Below, in pieces: positions 5,632 through 12,902 of a stretch of DNA of 18,294 bases (positions are counted from its first letter, which is position 1; every line of letters begins with the position of its first letter). The translations under genes were made by a program, and so were the position numbers. Source of the stretch: DMER64 sp041652255 (GTDB lineage Bacteria; Bacteroidota; Bacteroidia; Bacteroidales; UBA932); contig JBAZHT010000034.1 in assembly GCA_041652255.1 (NCBI GenBank), positions 1 through 18,294 of the forward strand, written 5' to 3'. The notes under the pieces were generated by a model. The model worked only from the letters and a program-made list of their open reading frames with translations, was not told the origin of the DNA and searched no databases.

Positions 5632-8284
5632 CGTTTACCAGTCCACGAAGGAAGGTTTCCTGGCCGATGTGCTGAACAATGAAATAGACACAAAGATCAA
5701 CCAGGCCTTTTACGAGCGCTTGGGCAGACACACTTCTCCCAACGAGGTCTTGTCGTGGACCAATTCCATGATGCACATGGGCAACGTGCTAATGGATCAT
5801 GAAATAGCAGCCGACGCCGGCATTTCCATAGAGTTCCAGATCCCTCTCACCTCCCAACGCATAGACTTTATCATCACCGGTCTGAACGAACAGCAAAAGG
5901 AGCAGGTAATCATAATTGAACTCAAACAATGGTCTTCGGCACAACTCACAGACAAGGACGCCATGGTGCGCACACGTTTCCAGCACGGGGAAACCGAGAC
6001 GGTGCACCCCTCCTACCAGGCCTGGTCTTATGCCGCTCTCATAGAAAGCTACAACCAGACCGTAAGGGATGAGCAGATAAACCTGATTCCCTGTGCCTAC
6101 CTGCACAATTACAACCCGGACAACGTAATCACCAATCCATTTTACAGCTATCACACAAGTAAGGCACCTGTATTCCTTAAATCAGATGCCGTCAAGCTCA
6201 GGGAATTCATCAAAAAATTCGTCAAGTACGGGGACAATAAAGACATCCTGTACCGCATAGAAAACGGCCGCCTGAGGCCTTCCAAACAGCTGGCAGACAG
6301 CATTGCGTCCATGATTCAAGGCAACCGGGAATTCATCATGAGAGATGGGCCAAAAGACAGCCGCTATAGTAGCCACGATCGCAGCCATGACTCTGCAGGC
6401 AACCGGGAATTCATCATGAGAGATGGGCCAAAAGACAGCCACGATCACAGCCATGATCACAGTCGGGAACGTAGCCACGATCGCAGCCATGACTCTGCAG
6501 AAACGCGGGAGTTCATCATGATTGACGAGCAGAAGGGGGTTTATGAAACGGCACTTTCACTGGCCGAAAAAGCCCGCAGCGACAAAAAGGGGGTCCTGAT
6601 TGTGGAAGGAGGTCCGGGAACCGGAAAAAGCGTGGTGGCCGTGAACCTGCTGGCCGAACTCACCCAACGGGGACAGGTCACCAGGTACGTTTCCAAGAAC
6701 GCAGCGCCAAGGGCCGTTTACAAGGCCAAACTTACCGGCACGCTCAAAAAGCGGATGATAGATAACCTTTTTGGCGGGAGCGGAGATTACTGCGACACAC
6801 CGGAGAACACCTTCGATACCCTGATAGTTGATGAAGCCCACCGACTGAATCTGAAAAGCGGTCTCTACCAGAACCGGGGTGAAAACCAGGTACTGGAATT
6901 GATCCGGGCCGCCAAGTTCACGGTTTTCTTTGTGGACAACGACCAGCAGATCCACATCAAAGACATCGGCGAATCCAACCTCATTGCGCACTGGGCAGAA
7001 AGCGAAGGCGCAAAAGTGCAACGGTTGAAACTCAAATCCCAGTTCCGGTGCAACGGATCCGACGGCTACCTGGCCTGGCTGGAAAACACCCTCCAGATAA
7101 AAGAAACAGCCAACATCAGGCTCACCCCTCAGGAATTTGATTTCCGCATAATGGACACTCCCTCGGAGCTCCGGACCCTCATCTTTGAAAAGAACTCCGC
7201 AAAGAACCAGACAAACAACTCGGCAAAAAACCAGGCAAAAAACCAGGCAAACAACCAGGCAAACAAATCCCGCCTGGTGGCAGGCTATTGCTGGGACTGG
7301 GCCAGCAAGAAGGATCCGGAGGCGTACGATATCACGTTCCCGCAATACGACTTTGCCATGCGCTGGAACCTGACCAAAGACGGCAGCACCTGGATCATTG
7401 CCCCTGATTCCGTCAACGAGATCGGATGCATCCATACCTGCCAGGGCCTGGAGCTGGACTACGTGGGCGTAATTGTGGGTCCGGATATCCGTTTTGAAAA
7501 CGGCCGGGTGGTCACCGATGTGACCAAACGCTCTTCCATGGACCGCTCCATAGCGGGCATCAAAAAAATGATGAAAGAAGACCCGCGGGAAGCCCGGCAA
7601 CTGGCAGACCGCATCATCAGGAACACCTACCGCACCCTCCTGACCCGGGGCATGAAAGGCTGCTACGTCTATTTCTGCGACAACGCGCTGCGCGACCATT
7701 TTGCCGCCCAACTCTCCCCTGCCCGCCCTCAGACCGTTGCCGGGTTCGGGGAAACGGCTCCCCTTCATGCCTCTGCGTTCATTGGAGAGCCTGAAATCCC
7801 TCCCGGGCCCAGAATAGAAGCCGAGGTGAACGCCTCGGCAAAATTTGTGGAATTTCTCCCGCTTTACTCGCTGAAGGCCGCCTGTGGCACTTTCGGAGAA
7901 GGACAATACGCCGAGGAGACGGGCTGGGTGAAGGTGGAAGGCCTGGGCCGCCTGAACCGGAATATGTTTGTGGTGCAAGCCAAAGGACATTCCATGGAAC
8001 CGAGGATCCCGGACGGCAGCCTGTGCGTTTTCCGGGCCAACGTGGTGGGATCGCGCCAGAACAAGATCGTGCTGGTGCAGCATCGCGGGCTCTACGACCC
8101 CGACCACAATGGGAGCTACACCATCAAGACCTACACCAGTGAAAAATCATACGACCGTGACACCGGGCAATGGCAGCACGAGCGCATCGTCCTGAAGCCC
8201 GTGAACCCCGATTACAGCCCCATAGTGATAGAGGAAGAAGGCGATTTCACGGTTGTGGGAGAATTTATAGATTTTTTGCGATAA
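5627..8284 (+). CDS. PD-(D/E)xK nuclease, Schlafen-type helicase and UmuD/LexA-like protease fused in one protein
   Basis: 885 residues from ATG 5627. Residues about 1-225: nuclease-like, with Asp80 (RIDFII) and Glu98-Leu-Lys100 forming a PD-(D/E)xK core. Residues 232-315: linker with an internal duplication. Residues about 318-700: DUF2075 (Schlafen group 3) helicase/ATPase, with Walker A GGPGTGKS (328-335), Walker B DEAH (402-405), SQFRCN (471-476), HTCQGLELDY (603-612) and NTYRTLLTRGMKG (666-678). Residues about 740-885: S24 (UmuD/LexA) domain, with Ser789 in GHSMEP, Lys834 in YTIKTY, and Cys753-Gly754 in KAACGTFGEG 36 residues before the Ser, the same spacing as UmuD. This predicts that the protein cuts itself, freeing or inactivating the nuclease-helicase. 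A low-complexity Asn/Gln/Lys stretch lies at about 522-548. I know of no described defence system with exactly this arrangement; the partner upstream is MazG-like. Confidence 0.9.
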   Translation: MIVYQSTKEGFLADVLNNEIDTKINQAFYERLGRHTSPNEVLSWTNSMMHMGNVLMDHEIAADAGISIEFQIPLTSQRIDFIITGLNEQQKEQVIIIELKQWSSAQLTDKDAMVRTRFQHGETETVHPSYQAWSYAALIESYNQTVRDEQINLIPCAYLHNYNPDNVITNPFYSYHTSKAPVFLKSDAVKLREFIKKFVKYGDNKDILYRIENGRLRPSKQLADSIASMIQGNREFIMRDGPKDSRYSSHDRSHDSAGNREFIMRDGPKDSHDHSHDHSRERSHDRSHDSAETREFIMIDEQKGVYETALSLAEKARSDKKGVLIVEGGPGTGKSVVAVNLLAELTQRGQVTRYVSKNAAPRAVYKAKLTGTLKKRMIDNLFGGSGDYCDTPENTFDTLIVDEAHRLNLKSGLYQNRGENQVLELIRAAKFTVFFVDNDQQIHIKDIGESNLIAHWAESEGAKVQRLKLKSQFRCNGSDGYLAWLENTLQIKETANIRLTPQEFDFRIMDTPSELRTLIFEKNSAKNQTNNSAKNQAKNQANNQANKSRLVAGYCWDWASKKDPEAYDITFPQYDFAMRWNLTKDGSTWIIAPDSVNEIGCIHTCQGLELDYVGVIVGPDIRFENGRVVTDVTKRSSMDRSIAGIKKMMKEDPREARQLADRIIRNTYRTLLTRGMKGCYVYFCDNALRDHFAAQLSPARPQTVAGFGETAPLHASAFIGEPEIPPGPRIEAEVNASAKFVEFLPLYSLKAACGTFGEGQYAEETGWVKVEGLGRLNRNMFVVQAKGHSMEPRIPDGSLCVFRANVVGSRQNKIVLVQHRGLYDPDHNGSYTIKTYTSEKSYDRDTGQWQHERIVLKPVNPDYSPIVIEEEGDFTVVGEFIDFLR

Positions 8285-8306
8285 TTACCAAAAAAAGGTA
8301 TCTTTC
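8276..8306 (+). promoter_or_regulatory. Probable promoter of the AbiE operon
   Basis: TTG (8276-8278) lies inside the last codons of the helicase gene and is followed after 20 bases by TATCTTTC (8299-8306), one base off TAnnTTTG. The start codon of the AbiEi-like gene lies 18 bases further on. Confidence 0.5.
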
Positions 8307-8323
8307 GCAAAAATGTACTTTCG

Positions 8324-9142
8324 ATGGACAGACAAAAAGAAATACGAATTCTTACATGGATTGAATTTCTTCAATCGAAGGGTGATTTCTCTTTTTCTAT
8401 TGAATCTGCCAAACAGGCATTACCGACTTATAGTGAGATTGCTTTAAAGCGAGCATTAAGCCACTTGTCGGAGAAAGGGAAAATAATTTCTATTTACAAA
8501 GGGTATTATCTGATATTGCCACCACAATATGCTTTCAAGGGTATATTACCCCCTCCTCTTTTTTTGGATGCATTCTTTAAGTTTCTTGAGAGGCCTTATT
8601 ACGTATCTCTTTTAAATGCCGCCGCATACCATGGTGCATCGCACCAGCAACCACAGGAATTTTACGTAATGACTAATTTCCCTGTTATGCGTGCCACTCA
8701 AAAAAAAGGATTGACAATTAACTATGTAAGCATCAATGAAATTCCAGAAAAACTATTGGAAAAACGCAAAACCGAAGCCGGCTATCTTACCATTTCCAAC
8801 CCATTGCTTACAGCTACAGACCTTGTACAATTTGAAAAACGCATTGGGGGCTTAAACCGTGCTGCCATAATATTATTTGAATTAATGGAAGTGCTGAAAC
8901 CAATTGATTTTAACGAGGAGGTTCTGGCACATGCAACCGTTACCACACTTCAACGATTGGGTTACCTGATAGAATTTGCCTGTTTAAATTCCCAATTGTC
9001 CAATGCTTTATTCAAAGCTATAGAAAAGAAAAAAAACAAGCTGTTCCGAATACCGCTAAAAGCATCGGGACAAACCAAAGGTTTCTCTTCTGACAATCGT
9101 TGGAATGTTATTGTAAATACCGAAATTGATATTGATCTATGA
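8324..9142 (+). CDS. AbiEi-like antitoxin (type IV toxin-antitoxin, transcriptional regulator)
   Basis: 272 residues from ATG 8324. Residues about 8-70 form a winged helix (SFSIESAKQALPTYSEIALKRALSHL then KGYYLILPPQ), followed by the AbiEi C-terminal domain (RPYYVSLLNAAAYHGASHQQPQEF..., VSINEIPEKL, LTISNPLLTATDLVQF). In AbiE systems this protein represses its own promoter and counteracts the nucleotidyltransferase toxin. Its stop overlaps the toxin's start (ATGA at 9139-9142), the standard coupling of this operon. Confidence 0.88.
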   Translation: MDRQKEIRILTWIEFLQSKGDFSFSIESAKQALPTYSEIALKRALSHLSEKGKIISIYKGYYLILPPQYAFKGILPPPLFLDAFFKFLERPYYVSLLNAAAYHGASHQQPQEFYVMTNFPVMRATQKKGLTINYVSINEIPEKLLEKRKTEAGYLTISNPLLTATDLVQFEKRIGGLNRAAIILFELMEVLKPIDFNEEVLAHATVTTLQRLGYLIEFACLNSQLSNALFKAIEKKKNKLFRIPLKASGQTKGFSSDNRWNVIVNTEIDIDL

Positions 9143-9930
9143 TTCCTCAGGCATATATTTCAAAATGGAACCAACAAGTACCCTGGCATACCATGGAACA
9201 GGTGGAACAAGACCTTGTTATTTGCCGTGCCCTCGTTGAATTATTTTCTGATGATTTATTGGCTAAAAGCCTTGCTTTCAGAGGAGGGACAGCTTTACAC
9301 AAGTTGTTTTTGAACCCTCCCCAACGTTATTCTGAAGGTATTGATTTGGTCCAAATCACTGCTGAACCATTTGGCCCTATTGTAGACAGAATAAAGGAAA
9401 GACTTTCTTTTTTGGGTGAACCTAAGCGAAGTCCTAAGGCCCACAATTTTACCCTGTATTTTAGGTTTGAGTCTGAATTTCCTCCAACGATGAACCTTAG
9501 GTTGAAAGTAGAAACCAATACCCGTGAACATTTCTCTGTAAGTGATTTAGCTAAAATACCTTTTGAGGTCAATTCAAAATGGTTTAAGGGCAGTTGCAAC
9601 ATGAATACATATAAACTAGAGGAATTATTAGGTACAAAATTACGTGCGCTATACCAGCGTAAAAAAGGTCGTGATTTGTACGATTTATATATAGCACTTA
9701 CACGTTACCCTTCGCTTGATAAAGGTTTATTATTAAAATGTTACCGCGAATACATGAAATTTTCGGTCGACAACCAGCCGAGTAGGAATGAGTTTATTCT
9801 GAACATGGAAGCTAAGATAAACGACCCTGAATTCTTAGGCGATACAACAGGTTTGCTCAGGCAGGGACAAGCATATGAACCTTTACCCGCATACGAATTG
9901 GTTAAATCGGAATTGATTGTAAACATTTGA
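9139..9930 (+). CDS. AbiEii-like nucleotidyltransferase toxin with an altered catalytic motif
   Basis: 263 residues; the ATG overlaps the AbiEi stop. AbiEii family (COG2253): motif I FRGGTALHKLF (Gly49-Gly50) is present and the KKGRDLYDLY motif (Lys176 to Tyr183) is intact. The metal-binding DxD, normally SEDID, reads SEGID (Gly67, Asp69), one A-to-G transition away. The toxin normally transfers nucleotides to block growth, for example on tRNA; without the first Asp it may be inactive, so this copy could now act only as an AbiEi partner or could be decaying. The reading frame is intact, and the following GNAT gene starts 1-9 bases away. Confidence 0.85.
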   Translation: MIPQAYISKWNQQVPWHTMEQVEQDLVICRALVELFSDDLLAKSLAFRGGTALHKLFLNPPQRYSEGIDLVQITAEPFGPIVDRIKERLSFLGEPKRSPKAHNFTLYFRFESEFPPTMNLRLKVETNTREHFSVSDLAKIPFEVNSKWFKGSCNMNTYKLEELLGTKLRALYQRKKGRDLYDLYIALTRYPSLDKGLLLKCYREYMKFSVDNQPSRNEFILNMEAKINDPEFLGDTTGLLRQGQAYEPLPAYELVKSELIVNI

Positions 9931-9938
9931 CAAAACAG

Positions 9939-10472
9939 ATGATCCTGAACGTAGACAAAAACATTGTACTCAGGCAACTGGAGCTGGCCGATACGCCTGA
10001 TATTTTTAACACCATTGACACCCAGCGTGAACACCTGGGTTCCTGGCTGCCCTTTGTGGAAACCACCAAACAACTTTCAGATACACAGGCTTTTGTTGAA
10101 TCGGTAGTCAACACCCCCAAAGACCGGTTGGAATACACTTTTACCATCCGCGTGAACGACCGATTTGCCGGACTTGTTGGCTTTAAAGACACCGACCGGG
10201 TTAACAAAAAAACCGAGATAGGCTACTGGCTCTCCCGGGATTTTCCGGGCCGGGGCACCATGACCCGCTCCGTCCGCACCCTCTGCGACTTTGCCTTCCG
10301 GGAACTGGACATCAACCGGATCCAGATCAAATGCGCCGTCGCCAACACCGCCAGCCGCAACATCCCCCAACGCCTGGGCTTCCAGCTGGAAGGCATTGAA
10401 CGCGCCGGGGAATTACTTACCGGTGGTATTTTTACGGACCTGGCGGTGTATAGCAAGTTGAAGGGGGAATGA
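9939..10472 (+). CDS. RimJ/RimL-like GNAT acetyltransferase
   Basis: 177 residues from ATG 9939; a TTG at 9927 would add four residues and overlap the AbiEii stop. GNAT fold: LRQLELADTPDIFNTI at the N-terminus, the IGYWLSRDFPGRGTMTRSV acetyl-CoA-binding strand-loop around residues 90-110, and NTASRNIPQRLGFQLEGIER, matching the RimJ/RimL N-acetyltransferase set that modifies ribosomal or other protein N-termini. It is close behind AbiE but has a different codon and GC character, closer to the helicase gene. Confidence 0.85.
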   Translation: MILNVDKNIVLRQLELADTPDIFNTIDTQREHLGSWLPFVETTKQLSDTQAFVESVVNTPKDRLEYTFTIRVNDRFAGLVGFKDTDRVNKKTEIGYWLSRDFPGRGTMTRSVRTLCDFAFRELDINRIQIKCAVANTASRNIPQRLGFQLEGIERAGELLTGGIFTDLAVYSKLKGE

Positions 10473-10559
10473 TTGAGGGGCTGGGGTTTTGAGGGTTGAT
10501 TTTGAGGGTGGTTTTTAAAGGTTTTTTTGGAGGGTTAAGATGTTGGAGTGAGGCTATGC
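10473..10559. other. G/T-rich stretch without a gene
   Basis: After the GNAT stop the + strand carries runs of G (GGGGG at 10463-10467, GGGG at 10477-10480 and 10483-10486, GGG at 10492-10494 and further copies of TTTTGAGGG) with T runs. No reading frame of note and no clear hairpin is seen. It could form G-quadruplexes, but one loop is longer than the usual limit. Confidence 0.4.
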
Positions 10560-10607
10560 CCCTAACTTTGAGGGTATAGATTTATTGAAGCAATATTCAA
10601 GTTAGGC
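10560..10607 (+). other. Short attC-like site at the left edge of the cassette region
   Basis: CCTAACTTTGA (10561-10571) pairs with TTCAAGTTAGG (10596-10606) as a 10-bp stem with one unpaired T. The right end is GTTAGGC (10601-10607), matching the GTTRRRY end of integron recombination sites, and the left arm is CCTAAC, one base short of a perfect partner. At 48 nt it is below the usual minimum of about 55-60 nt, so it may be a deleted site. GTTAGGC here would be the left border of the next cassette. Confidence 0.4.
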
Positions 10608-10643
10608 TCAAGCTAGAAAGACAAGCAACATAATAGGAAGGAC

Positions 10644-10982
10644 ATGGACATGGACATAAAAGAACAATATGAGGACTTGACAAGAAAACTAAAAGAAGTT
10701 GTTCCATTTACGGCTTTACCAATAAGAGAACTTGTTCAAGAATTAAGGGAAAAAGGACAAGCGATAACCCTAAAAACGGAATTGACTGTAAAAGACGTTT
10801 ATAATAGCGGTGATATAACTGGAATCGTCTGTGTAACAGAACAAAGAGAAGATGATGCACTTGCATGTGGATTGACACATTTGATAGTTTCCCATAAACA
10901 CCCTTTGTACAGGGAAATTATTGACTATCAGAAAAAAAGGAACAAACGGATACAGAAATTAAACCAAATGGATTGGAATTAG
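10644..10982 (+). CDS. Unknown 112-residue cassette protein
   Basis: 112 residues from ATG 10644 (ATG 10650 is also possible). Predominantly charged and soluble, rich in Lys and Glu, with a helical N-terminal part (EQYEDLTRKLKEVVPF, IRELVQELREKGQAI) and a basic C-terminus (YQKKRNKRIQKLNQ). No family is recognised and no signal or membrane segment is seen. The SEC-C gene follows after 19 bases on the same strand; together they occupy one putative integron cassette. It is clearly AT-richer than the helicase gene, which fits transfer. Confidence 0.7.
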   Translation: MDMDIKEQYEDLTRKLKEVVPFTALPIRELVQELREKGQAITLKTELTVKDVYNSGDITGIVCVTEQREDDALACGLTHLIVSHKHPLYREIIDYQKKRNKRIQKLNQMDWN

Positions 10983-11001
10983 AAACAAATCAAGTAATGA
11001 T

Positions 11002-11313
11002 ATGGGTAAATTAGGTACATCAGGAAATCCAATTCGGTTAAGAGTAAATAATGAACGACGAATGGAAGAGGTAGTATCAATATGTGAAAAGAACAACTGG
11101 ATTTTCATATGTGGTATTGAACCTGATTATCCTGAAGATATTTCAGAACTCGAATATATGCTAAATCCAAAATCATTTGGAGGGAAAAGACCGAAAATGA
11201 AACAAATAGAGAATCAAACTATAAAAAGAGAACAGACAATAGGAAGAAATGAACCATGTCCATGTGGAAGTGGAAAGAAATATAAAAAATGTTGCTTTAG
11301 AAATGACATATAA
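11002..11313 (+). CDS. SEC-C/SWIM zinc-motif protein (PBPRA1643-like family)
   Basis: 103 residues from ATG 11002. The N-terminal two thirds (MGKLGTSGNPIRLRV, then CEKNNWIFICGIEPDYPEDISELEYML) matches the PBPRA1643 family of small proteins ending in a SEC-C motif. The tail GRNEPCPCGSGKKYKKCC has Cys86, Cys88, Cys97 and Cys98 as zinc ligands. SEC-C motifs recruit partners such as SecB in SecA, but the role of this small family is unknown. It lies directly upstream of the attC-like site at 11328-11460 and shares a cassette with the gene before it. Confidence 0.85.
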   Translation: MGKLGTSGNPIRLRVNNERRMEEVVSICEKNNWIFICGIEPDYPEDISELEYMLNPKSFGGKRPKMKQIENQTIKREQTIGRNEPCPCGSGKKYKKCCFRNDI

Positions 11314-11327
11314 TAATGATAGCCAGA

Positions 11328-11460
11328 GCCTAACAGGCGGTATATTTTATTGCCGGGATAGTGCGAGTTTCAGCGTTTCTGCATCTAATAAACTTTCGTG
11401 TAACTTGACAGGGAAGTGCTTCGAAATAGGCAACAAAAACATACCGCCAATCCGTTAGGC
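11328..11460 (+). other. attC-like integron recombination site, 133 nt
   Basis: Begins GCCTAAC (11328-11334) and ends GTTAGGC (11454-11460), perfect complements of the RYYYAAC/GTTRRRY pair. Next inside, GGCGGTAT and ATACCGCC pair, and the stem continues to ATTGCC/GGCAAC with a few mismatches and unpaired bases, including the extra AATCC that distinguishes attC sites from simple inverted repeats. The site is located between the end of one gene and the start of another in the manner of a cassette junction: the MFS gene's cassette would begin at TTAGGC. Confidence 0.65.
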
Positions 11461-11493
11461 AACATTAAAAAGATATCCGGGACAACTTTAATA

Positions 11494-12687
11494 ATGAATA
11501 AAAAGGGAAAAATATTTGGGATAGAGAAAAATGCCTTTTTCACGGGATTAACAAGTTTTTTCACAGACACTTCTACCAAAATGGTATATAGTGTAATGCC
11601 ATTATTTTTATTGTCGATAGGAGCATCCAAAACAACTATCTCTTTAATTGAAGGGATTGCTGAGAGTACTGCATCTTTATTGAAGGCTATTTCTGGATAC
11701 TGGAGTGATAAGATTGGAAAAAACAAACCATTCATGATTATTGGATATGGTATTACTGCTATTGTAACTCCCTTATATGCATTGGCAAGAATACCAATTC
11801 AAATTTTATTTTATCGGTTTTTTGAACGCATAGGCAAAGGATTAAGAGCAGCACCACGAGATAGCCTTATAAGTGGCTCAATTAAAAAAAATGAAGTAGG
11901 TAAAACTTTTGGTTTTCAGAAAGCAATGGATAATAGCGGAGCTATTGTTGGTCCTTTGATTGCATTCTTATTGTTATCTATTTTCCCATTAAATTACTCT
12001 TACATATTTTTATTGGCGACCATTCCTGCAATTCTTGGTGTTTTAACGATTATTGTTTTCATAAAAGAAGCAAAAGCAGAAAAAAAAGAAGCCACCAATA
12101 AGATTTCTTTAAAACAATTACCCAAAAAGTTCTATTTCTTTCTTATTATAATTTTTGTGTTTACACTTGGTAATTCAGCCGATGCTTTGTTGCTTGTAAA
12201 AACAAGTGAAACAGGCATAGATAAATCATACATCCCTTTTGTATATATGATATTTAATACAGTATCTGTATTGCTTGCCATACCGATTGGAAAATTATCG
12301 GATAGAATTGGTCGTGAAAAATTGATTATTCTCGGTTTCTTAGTATATGCGATTGTTTATTATTTTTTTGGTAGATATAATAATATAAATATTTTCATTT
12401 TCTTGTTTATGATGTATGGATTTTATAGCGCTTTGACTGATGGTAGTCAGAAAGCAATGATTTCCGATATTGTCAGCAAAGATTTGAAAGGGACAGGATT
12501 TGGAATTTATCATGCGGTACTTGGAATTACCTTATTACCTGCGAGTTTAATTGCAGGATTACTTTATGATAAGGTCAATTCAAATGCACCATTTTATTTT
12601 GGTTCTGCTATGGCATTAATTGCCACAGTATTAATGATAATATTTACAATTTATGATAATTATAAAAGTAAAATTAACGTTGCCTAA
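11494..12687 (+). CDS. MFS transporter, drug/sugar-efflux type, on a putative gene cassette
   Basis: 397 residues from ATG 11494 (an earlier ATG at 11416 would run through the recombination site and is unlikely). About 12 hydrophobic segments. Family features: FTGLTSFFTDTSTKMVYSVMPL in the first helix region, SDKIGKNKPFM after helix 2 (the typical G-x3-D-x2-G-R/K position), and ERIGKGLRAAPRDSLI in the loop after helix 4, a signature of one group of bacterial MFS exporters; a long basic loop (EAKAEKKEATNKI) separates the halves, and SDRIGREKL repeats the motif in the second half. Substrate unknown. The stop TAA (12685-12687) is part of GCCTAAC, the left arm of the next attC-like site. AT-rich compared with upstream genes. 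Confidence 0.85.
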   Translation: MNKKGKIFGIEKNAFFTGLTSFFTDTSTKMVYSVMPLFLLSIGASKTTISLIEGIAESTASLLKAISGYWSDKIGKNKPFMIIGYGITAIVTPLYALARIPIQILFYRFFERIGKGLRAAPRDSLISGSIKKNEVGKTFGFQKAMDNSGAIVGPLIAFLLLSIFPLNYSYIFLLATIPAILGVLTIIVFIKEAKAEKKEATNKISLKQLPKKFYFFLIIIFVFTLGNSADALLLVKTSETGIDKSYIPFVYMIFNTVSVLLAIPIGKLSDRIGREKLIILGFLVYAIVYYFFGRYNNINIFIFLFMMYGFYSALTDGSQKAMISDIVSKDLKGTGFGIYHAVLGITLLPASLIAGLLYDKVNSNAPFYFGSAMALIATVLMIIFTIYDNYKSKINVA

Positions 12688-12793
12688 CATTGTGATAAAA
12701 TCTTGGGGTTTAAGCGGTTAATTCAAGCATTCTGCCCCGCATCGACGTTTGTTTCGGCGGATAGGTACGAAGCCCACAATTCCCAACGTTTCA
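12682..12793 (+). other. Left arm of a second attC-like site, right end degenerate
   Basis: GCCTAACATTGTG (12682-12694) begins the site at the MFS stop codon. CACAAT at about 12775-12780 can pair with ATTGTG, and GGGG/CCCC at about 12705-12738 can form an inner stem. The expected GTTAGGC end is not found; GTTTCAT at 12788-12794 is in the right place but does not fit GTTRRRY. The outer ends of the MFS cassette also form an inverted pair, GTTAGGCAACATT (11454-11466) and AACGTTGCCTAAC (12676-12688), 12 of 13 matching. Confidence 0.4.
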
Positions 12794-12839
12794 TACTTGC
12801 AACCGTTTACCCTTAAGCATAAAACTGACATTGCGGAGA

Positions 12840-12902
12840 ATGAAAATTTATATACACGAAAACGAAAACTGGACAGACTTCACTTGGAACAATAAAAAAA
12901 TG
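12840..12902 (+). pseudogene. Fic-protein N-terminus, cut off by an IS insertion
   Basis: From ATG 12840 the first 20-21 codons read MKIYIHENENWTDFTWNNKK, very like the DUF4172-type N-terminus of Fic family proteins (K/Y-IH-x-NW-x-x-FTW). The frame then meets the proposed left end of the IS4-family remnant and stops 15 codons later. Fic domains AMPylate or otherwise modify proteins, but the catalytic part (HPFxxGNGR) is absent here and not found in the next 700 bases. It probably came in as a third cassette. Confidence 0.5.

Noticed and set aside
6557..8107. Long open frame of 516 codons on the minus strand of the helicase gene
   Set aside because: It overlies the large helicase gene with clear motifs and strong coding signal; a shadow frame caused by GC-rich codons.
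10463..10520. G-quadruplex in the G/T-rich gap
   Set aside because: Loops of 9-10 bases exceed common limits; only weak support, so kept as a plain gap entry.
10563..10570. TAACTTTG as the promoter box of the cassette genes
   Set aside because: It matches the box but the nearest TTG is 17 bases away and the sequence is part of the attC-like stem; left uncalled.
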